Part shown: one piece after another, positions 58,805 to 64,000 of the stretch
Numbering within the stretch: position 1 is the stretch's first letter
Layout of the letters: each line of letters starts with the position of its first letter
Origin: Microlunatus speluncae
GTDB lineage: Bacteria; Actinomycetota; Actinomycetes; Propionibacteriales; Propionibacteriaceae
DNA: 64,000 bases
Reading direction: 5' to 3'
Assembly (NCBI RefSeq): GCF_009299835.1
Contig: NZ_VKCZ01000019.1
Location: 434,001 to 498,000, forward strand
The notes under the pieces: model-generated
Seen by the model: the letters and a program-made list of their open reading frames with translations, nothing else
What the model was told of the DNA's origin: nothing
Databases searched by the model: none
Translations under genes and position numbers: made by a program

Positions 58805-59698
58805 TTGACCGGGCGCCGCGTCACGCTGGTCGTCAATCCGTCCTCCGGTAAGGGGCGGGCCCAAGAACTGCTGCCGCAGGTTGCCGGCTGTCTGCGCGAC
58901 GGCGGGCTCGAGCTGCGGATCCTGCTCAGCCGGGATTACGCCGAGGCCCGCTCCATGATCGAATCCGCCGCCGCCGACGGCGGCATCGTCGCCGTGATGG
59001 GTGGCGACGGGATGCTCCACCTGGGACTCAACGCGGTGGCCGAACGCTACGCCGCCGGTGACTCCTCGATCAGCCTGGCCATGATCCCCGCCGGCACCGG
59101 CAACGACCTGTGCCGCGGCCTGGGGCTGGCGGCCAACGACGCGATCGGCGCCGCCCGGCTGATCGTCGCCGGCAAACGCGACCTGGTCGACGTGATCGAG
59201 GTGGCCGGTCGCCGGATCGGCACCGTGCTCGCCACCGGCTTCGACGCCATGGTCAACCGGCGGGCCAACGCGCTGGCCTTCCCCAAGGGCGCGGCCCGCT
59301 ATCCGCTGGCCACGCTGGCCGAGCTCCGGGTCTTCTCCCCGCTGCGCTACCAGTTGACCATCGACGGTGAGCAGCGTGATCTTGACGCGATGCTGGTCGC
59401 CGTCGGCAACACCTGCTGCTACGGCGGCGGGATCCGGATCTGCCCGGACGCCGATCCGCGGGACGGCCTGCTGGATCTGACGATCATCCATCCCGTGAGC
59501 CGATTCCGGTTGCTCCGGCTGTTGCCCAAGCTCTACACCGGCGAGTTCGTCTCCGACCCGTGCGTGGAACGGCTGCACGCCCGCGAGATCGAGGTCGACG
59601 GCCCCGGCCTGGTGGCCTTCGGCGACGGCGAACTCCTCGGCGCCACCCCACTGACCGCCCGCATCCAACCCGCGGCCCTGCCGGTCTTCGCCCCTTGA
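58805..59698 (+). CDS. Diacylglycerol/lipid kinase-family protein (YegS/DagK type)
   Basis: A 297-aa kinase expected to phosphorylate diacylglycerol or a related lipid. VTLVVNPSSGKGRAQELLPQ, the nucleotide motif AVMGGDGMLHLGLNAVAERY and the IPAGTGNDLCRGLGL motif are intact. TTG is the first start codon in frame. Located between tatC and helY, as in several actinobacteria. A family A hairpin starts two bases after its stop. Confidence 0.92.
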   Translation: MTGRRVTLVVNPSSGKGRAQELLPQVAGCLRDGGLELRILLSRDYAEARSMIESAAADGGIVAVMGGDGMLHLGLNAVAERYAAGDSSISLAMIPAGTGNDLCRGLGLAANDAIGAARLIVAGKRDLVDVIEVAGRRIGTVLATGFDAMVNRRANALAFPKGAARYPLATLAELRVFSPLRYQLTIDGEQRDLDAMLVAVGNTCCYGGGIRICPDADPRDGLLDLTIIHPVSRFRLLRLLPKLYTGEFVSDPCVERLHAREIEVDGPGLVAFGDGELLGATPLTARIQPAALPVFAP

Positions 59699-59700
59699 AA

Positions 59701-59754
59701 CCGACTTGTCAGAACTGAGTTGTGTCATAGGGCAACTCACTTCTGACAACTCGG
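59701..59754. repeat. Hairpin, family A copy 4
   Basis: Arms 59701-59722 (CCGACTTGTCAGAACTGAGT TG) and 59733-59754 pair at 20 of 22 positions. The left arm is identical to that at 16985-17006. It stands between the converging lipid-kinase and M23 genes. Confidence 0.85.
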
Positions 59755-59765
59755 CTGGAGTTGGG

Positions 59766-60560
59766 CTACCCGGCGCGGAGGGCGAGGAGGCGGGCGGGGT
59801 TGGTGGCGGTGCTGAGACCGCCGTCGGTGGCGCGTTGCTCGAAGTGCAGGTGGCAGCCGTCGGGGGCGCCGAGGTCGCCGGTCTCGGCGATCACCTCGCC
59901 GCGCCGGACCCGGTCGCCCGGACGGACCTTGACCGAGCGCGCGTGCGCGATCAGCACGTCGACCCGTCCGTCGTCCGTCGCGACCCTGAGTCGAAACGCC
60001 TTCGAGCCGTACGCGGCGCCGGGGGAACCGGGCCGGCTCGGGTCGATCACGGTCCCGGCGACGCCGGCTCGGATCGGGGTGCCGCAGGGCAGCGCGACAT
60101 CGATGCCGTGGTGGAAGCCGCGATCATCGTCGCAGCGGTCGTCGGCCGAATAGTACGGCGCCGCGGTGCAGCCGAACGGGATCATGATCCGGTGCGCGCC
60201 GTCGAACCAGGCCGAGCGATAGCGGGTCTTGTCCTTGCTGAAGAAGCGCCACCGCGGATCAGCCGGCCCGGGCTCCGGTGATCCCGATGCCGACGGGCTG
60301 GGGCGGGGCGACGGGTCGGACGGTGTGACCGAGCCCGACGGCGGAGGCGGGGTCGACGGCGGGGGCGGGCTCGACGGTGGGGATGGGGCCGACGGCCGGG
60401 CGGACGCGGAGGGTGCGGCCGTCGTCGGCGGTGCGCCGCGGCCCGATGGAGTCGCGCCGCCGGACGGCGCCGGCGCGCAACCGGCCAGGCCACCGGCGAT
60501 CAGCGACATGATCATGATCGTCGCGGTGACCCGGCCGCGGCCGATCGTCAAGGCGCCCAC
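59766..60560 (-). CDS. M23-family metallopeptidase lipoprotein
   Basis: A 264-aa exported protein. Signal TATIMIMSLIAGGLAGC ends in a lipobox, followed by about 70 residues of Pro/Ser/Ala linker. The LytM/M23 domain has HHGIDVALPCGTPI (HxxxD zinc ligands) and GCHLHFEQ (HxH). Such domains cut peptidoglycan cross-links or, if degenerate, activate amidases. GTG 60560 gives a clean signal peptide; a longer frame extends into glyA antisense sequence and is rejected. Confidence 0.88.
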   Translation of the reverse strand: MGALTIGRGRVTATIMIMSLIAGGLAGCAPAPSGGATPSGRGAPPTTAAPSASARPSAPSPPSSPPPPSTPPPPSGSVTPSDPSPRPSPSASGSPEPGPADPRWRFFSKDKTRYRSAWFDGAHRIMIPFGCTAAPYYSADDRCDDDRGFHHGIDVALPCGTPIRAGVAGTVIDPSRPGSPGAAYGSKAFRLRVATDDGRVDVLIAHARSVKVRPGDRVRRGEVIAETGDLGAPDGCHLHFEQRATDGGLSTATNPARLLALRAG

Positions 60561-60616
60561 AGCGGGGAGCGTAGTCGATCGGGCCGGGCGCGGGTCCGGG
60601 TCGGTGCGCCGCCGGC

Positions 60617-61882
<1,266 letters not shown>

Positions 61883-61918
61883 GGGCGGTGTCCTTCCGGG
61901 TCGAATGATCTCGATCCG

Positions 61919-62003
61919 GATGCCCAGGCGGACGGCATCGGGTGCACTGCCTCGCGCGGCTTCCCTCGGGTGGACTCCCGGGTGCGCCAGTCACCGCGCC
62001 TCC
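61919..62003 (-). ncRNA. ZTP (pfl) riboswitch upstream of glyA
   Basis: Reading the minus strand from about 62003, GCGCGGTGACTGGCG is followed by GGGAAGCCGCGCG, then the hairpin GGCAGTGCACCCGATGCC and the conserved CCGTCCGCCTGGGCA (61935-61921). GCGCGG/CCGCGC form P1, and GGCG can pair with CGCC as the pseudoknot. These are the invariant parts of the pfl/ZTP motif that senses ZMP/ZTP and controls purine and one-carbon genes including glyA. The 3' end is about 36 bases before the ATG. Confidence 0.88.
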
Positions 62004-62013
62004 CGAGCGTAGC

Positions 62014-62814
62014 TCAGAACGTGGTGATGCCGTAGTCGGTGATCGGCGGACTGTAGCTCGCCTTGCCGGTGCTCCGCGGCGGCTGCGGCCGCGGTTCGGG
62101 CTCGGGAAACTCGAAGCCGGTCAGCTGCTGCCAGGCGTGGCGCACGTCGGCCGCGCCGGACCACTCGCCCAGGGCCCGGCTGGTCTGTGAGCTCCAGCCG
62201 ACCTCGACGTACGGATCCCCGGCCCGGACCCGCTCGAACGCGGCGTTCAGCTGGTCGAAGCTCAACTCGACCTCGCCGTCGACCTGGTGATCACACGGGT
62301 CGAGCGCGTCGATGGCCAGGTCCATGATCGAGGCCTGCCGGCCCAGCGACGGGTCCTGGCAGAAGTGCCGGTGGAAGCGCCAGACCGGCGCCCCGTGCAC
62401 GGCCGCGATCATCGCCATCCGGCGCAACGCGGCCGCCGCCCGCTCCTGGTGCTCGTACTGCGACCGGTGCCGCTCCGACAGCCGTTCGCTCAGGTCGCCG
62501 GCCGCCTCGGCGAAGCGGCGGCAGGCGTCCCAGCGGGCCGCCATCCGCGGATTGGCGCCGCGCCACCGGCGAGACCGCCAGTCGATCCGGGCCAGATCCT
62601 GCACCAGCCGGGACGACGCCGTACGCCAGCGCCCGATGTCGGCCATCGAGGCCTCGAGCCGGTGGTCGTCGAAGCCGGAGTGTTCCCGCGGGCTGAGCGC
62701 GTAATAGAGGGTGCTCAGGTGCAGCGCATCGGCGTCGTGCGGCAGCTCCACCGGCTGCGCCGGCCAGAAGGTGGGCAGCAGGGTCACCTGCCGGCAGTAG
62801 ACGAACTCGGTCAT
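62014..62814 (-). CDS. Protein of unknown function
   Basis: A 266-aa soluble-looking protein (MTEFVYCRQVTLLPTFWPAQ). It is helical and rich in Arg, Trp and His (HRSQYEHQERAAAALRRMAM, PVWRFHRHFCQDPSLGRQAS). A Pro-rich C-terminal tail ends in ITDYGITTF. No signal peptide, membrane helix or known catalytic motif is visible. Divergent from helY with a 114-base gap. Not recognised. Confidence 0.7.
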   Translation of the reverse strand: MTEFVYCRQVTLLPTFWPAQPVELPHDADALHLSTLYYALSPREHSGFDDHRLEASMADIGRWRTASSRLVQDLARIDWRSRRWRGANPRMAARWDACRRFAEAAGDLSERLSERHRSQYEHQERAAAALRRMAMIAAVHGAPVWRFHRHFCQDPSLGRQASIMDLAIDALDPCDHQVDGEVELSFDQLNAAFERVRAGDPYVEVGWSSQTSRALGEWSGAADVRHAWQQLTGFEFPEPEPRPQPPRSTGKASYSPPITDYGITTF

Positions 62815-62928
62815 GGCGCCACCTCCGCTTCCACCCTAAGCCGGGTGACCCTCGCCCGACGCGCCGAAGCCGTACCGTGTCACGACTCGGCACGAGCCTC
62901 GGGTCCGGTTGGTAGCGTGGGCGACGAC

Positions 62929-64000
62929 ATGGAGCAGGCGAGTTCAGACCCGGCCGCGGCGTACGCGAGGTTTCGGCAGCGGCAACTCAGTCCGCTGGTC
63001 ACGGAATTCGCCGACGGATACGGCTTCGAGTTCGACGACTACCAGCGGGACGCCTGCGCGCACGTGGAGGCGGGTTCGGGCGTGCTGGTGGCGGCGCCGA
63101 CCGGCGCCGGCAAGACGATCGTCGGCGAGTTCGCGGTCTTCCTGGCCCTGCAGCAGGGCCGCAAGTGCTTCTACACCACGCCGATCAAGGCCCTGTCGAA
63201 CCAGAAGTACGCCGACCTGGTGCGCCGCTACGGTGCCACCTCGGTGGGCCTGCTGACCGGCGACACGTCGATCAACTCCGAGGCGCCGGTGGTGGTGATG
63301 ACCACCGAGGTGCTGCGGAACATGATCTACGCCCGCTCGGCCACGCTGGACAATCTCGGCTACGTGGTGATGGACGAGGTGCACTACCTGGCCGACCGGT
63401 TCCGCGGCGCGGTCTGGGAGGAAGTGATCATCGGGCTCGCCGAGTCGATCCAGGTGATCGCCCTGTCGGCGACGGTGAGCAACGCCGAGGAGTTCGGCGA
63501 GTGGCTGGCCGAGGTCCGCGGCGACGTCGAGGTGGTGGTGTCGGAGCGTCGTCCGGTGCCGCTGTTCCAGCACGTGATGGTCGGCAAACGGATCCATGAT
63601 CTTTTCGCCGACGTCGCGCCGACCGCGCAGGCCACACCACAGCCGGGCAAGGCCGAGGTCAACCCGGACCTGATCAAGATCGCCCGGGACGAGACCCGGC
63701 GGGTCCGCGACGACTCGCGCCGGCCGCGCGGTCGCAGCGGCAAGGGCAAGAAGACCGTCGGGTACGGCAGCGGCCGCTACGGCGGAGCGGCGCACCAGCG
63801 GTTCACCGGTCAGGATCAGGGCCGGCGCGGCGGCCGATCAGGCAGCTCGCCCAGCCGGCCTGACCTGGTCGAACGGCTGGACGCCGAGGCGCTGCTGCCG
63901 GCGATCGTCTTCATCTTCTCCCGGGTCGGCTGCGACGCGGCGGTCGGCCAGCTGCTGGCGTCGGGGATCAAGCTGACCAACACCGAGGAGCGTCGGGAGA
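62929..64000 (+). CDS. helY: HelY/Ski2-like DEAD-box RNA helicase, 3' end beyond right edge
   Basis: The first 357 residues of a large Ski2-type helicase (family length about 900). Q-motif region FDDYQRDACAHVEAGSGVLV, Walker A VAAPTGAGKTIVGEFAVFL, motif Ia TTPIKALSNQKYADL, DEVH box VVMDEVHYLADRFRGAVWEE and motif III VIALSATVSNAEEFGEW. A basic, Gly/Arg-rich insert (about residues 255-310) follows. TAGCGT 10 bases before the ATG suggests a near-leaderless transcript. Follows tatA-tatC in the conserved pafA-helY order. Confidence 0.94.
   Translation, partial: MEQASSDPAAAYARFRQRQLSPLVTEFADGYGFEFDDYQRDACAHVEAGSGVLVAAPTGAGKTIVGEFAVFLALQQGRKCFYTTPIKALSNQKYADLVRRYGATSVGLLTGDTSINSEAPVVVMTTEVLRNMIYARSATLDNLGYVVMDEVHYLADRFRGAVWEEVIIGLAESIQVIALSATVSNAEEFGEWLAEVRGDVEVVVSERRPVPLFQHVMVGKRIHDLFADVAPTAQATPQPGKAEVNPDLIKIARDETRRVRDDSRRPRGRSGKGKKTVGYGSGRYGGAAHQRFTGQDQGRRGGRSGSSPSRPDLVERLDAEALLPAIVFIFSRVGCDAAVGQLLASGIKLTNTEERRE

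Overview
The window is chromosomal DNA from a high-GC actinobacterium. The evidence is the Pup-proteasome genes pafA, pafB and pafC, a TatA/TatC/HelY cluster, a twin-arginine lipoprotein, frequent GTG starts, apparently leaderless promoters, and a gene order from the TPR protein to RluB like that around Rv1691-Rv1711 of mycobacteria and the ald/xerD/parA region of Streptomyces. A member of the Propionibacteriaceae (Microlunatus-like) is my best guess, but it is an inference from style, not from a search.

Left end (1-9490): a polyol-type catabolic operon on the minus strand (solute-binding lipoprotein, two permeases, zinc dehydrogenase, DeoR regulator, xylulokinase running off the left edge) faces a divergent DeoR regulator across nested operator-like palindromes. 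Then come an FAD monooxygenase and a divergent TetR regulator sharing two tandem operators. 9491-10104 is a non-coding patch of palindromic repeats, followed by ileS.

13.3-20 kb is housekeeping: TPR protein with a 30-bp tandem repeat, HAD phosphatase, a histone-H1-like Lys/Ala protein, a 66-aa protein, nadK and recN. 20-29.4 kb is accessory: a DUF559-type endonuclease-fold gene between two matching hairpins, a frameshifted Tat-exported beta-propeller gene, a 1118-aa LAL-type LuxR regulator with an internal 18-bp repeat array, a repeat-filled spacer, and an NTF2-like/SDR/SGNH operon. 29.5-43.6 kb resumes the core set (pyrG, NUDIX, ald, xerD, parA, RHH protein, scpA, scpB, rluB), interrupted at 31.9-36.8 kb by a phage-immunity-like cassette (divergent HTH genes, ImmA/IrrE peptidase), a kinase, a CPBP protease and a cystathionine-type PLP enzyme.

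43.7-64 kb is the pafA-FKBP // pafB-pafC-tatA-tatC-(lipid kinase)-helY cluster, split by about 9 kb: gluQRS, a phosphotransferase, a 167-bp MITE-like element and a LacI-controlled sugar cassette (binding protein, two permeases, DUF6807 protein, GH43 enzyme). Before helY lie an M23 lipoprotein, glyA with an upstream ZTP (pfl) riboswitch, and an unknown gene.

The most unusual feature is the repeat landscape: several families of long-stem intergenic hairpins, many placed directly after stop codons, plus a marked excess of the palindrome TGATCA that extends into codon choice.
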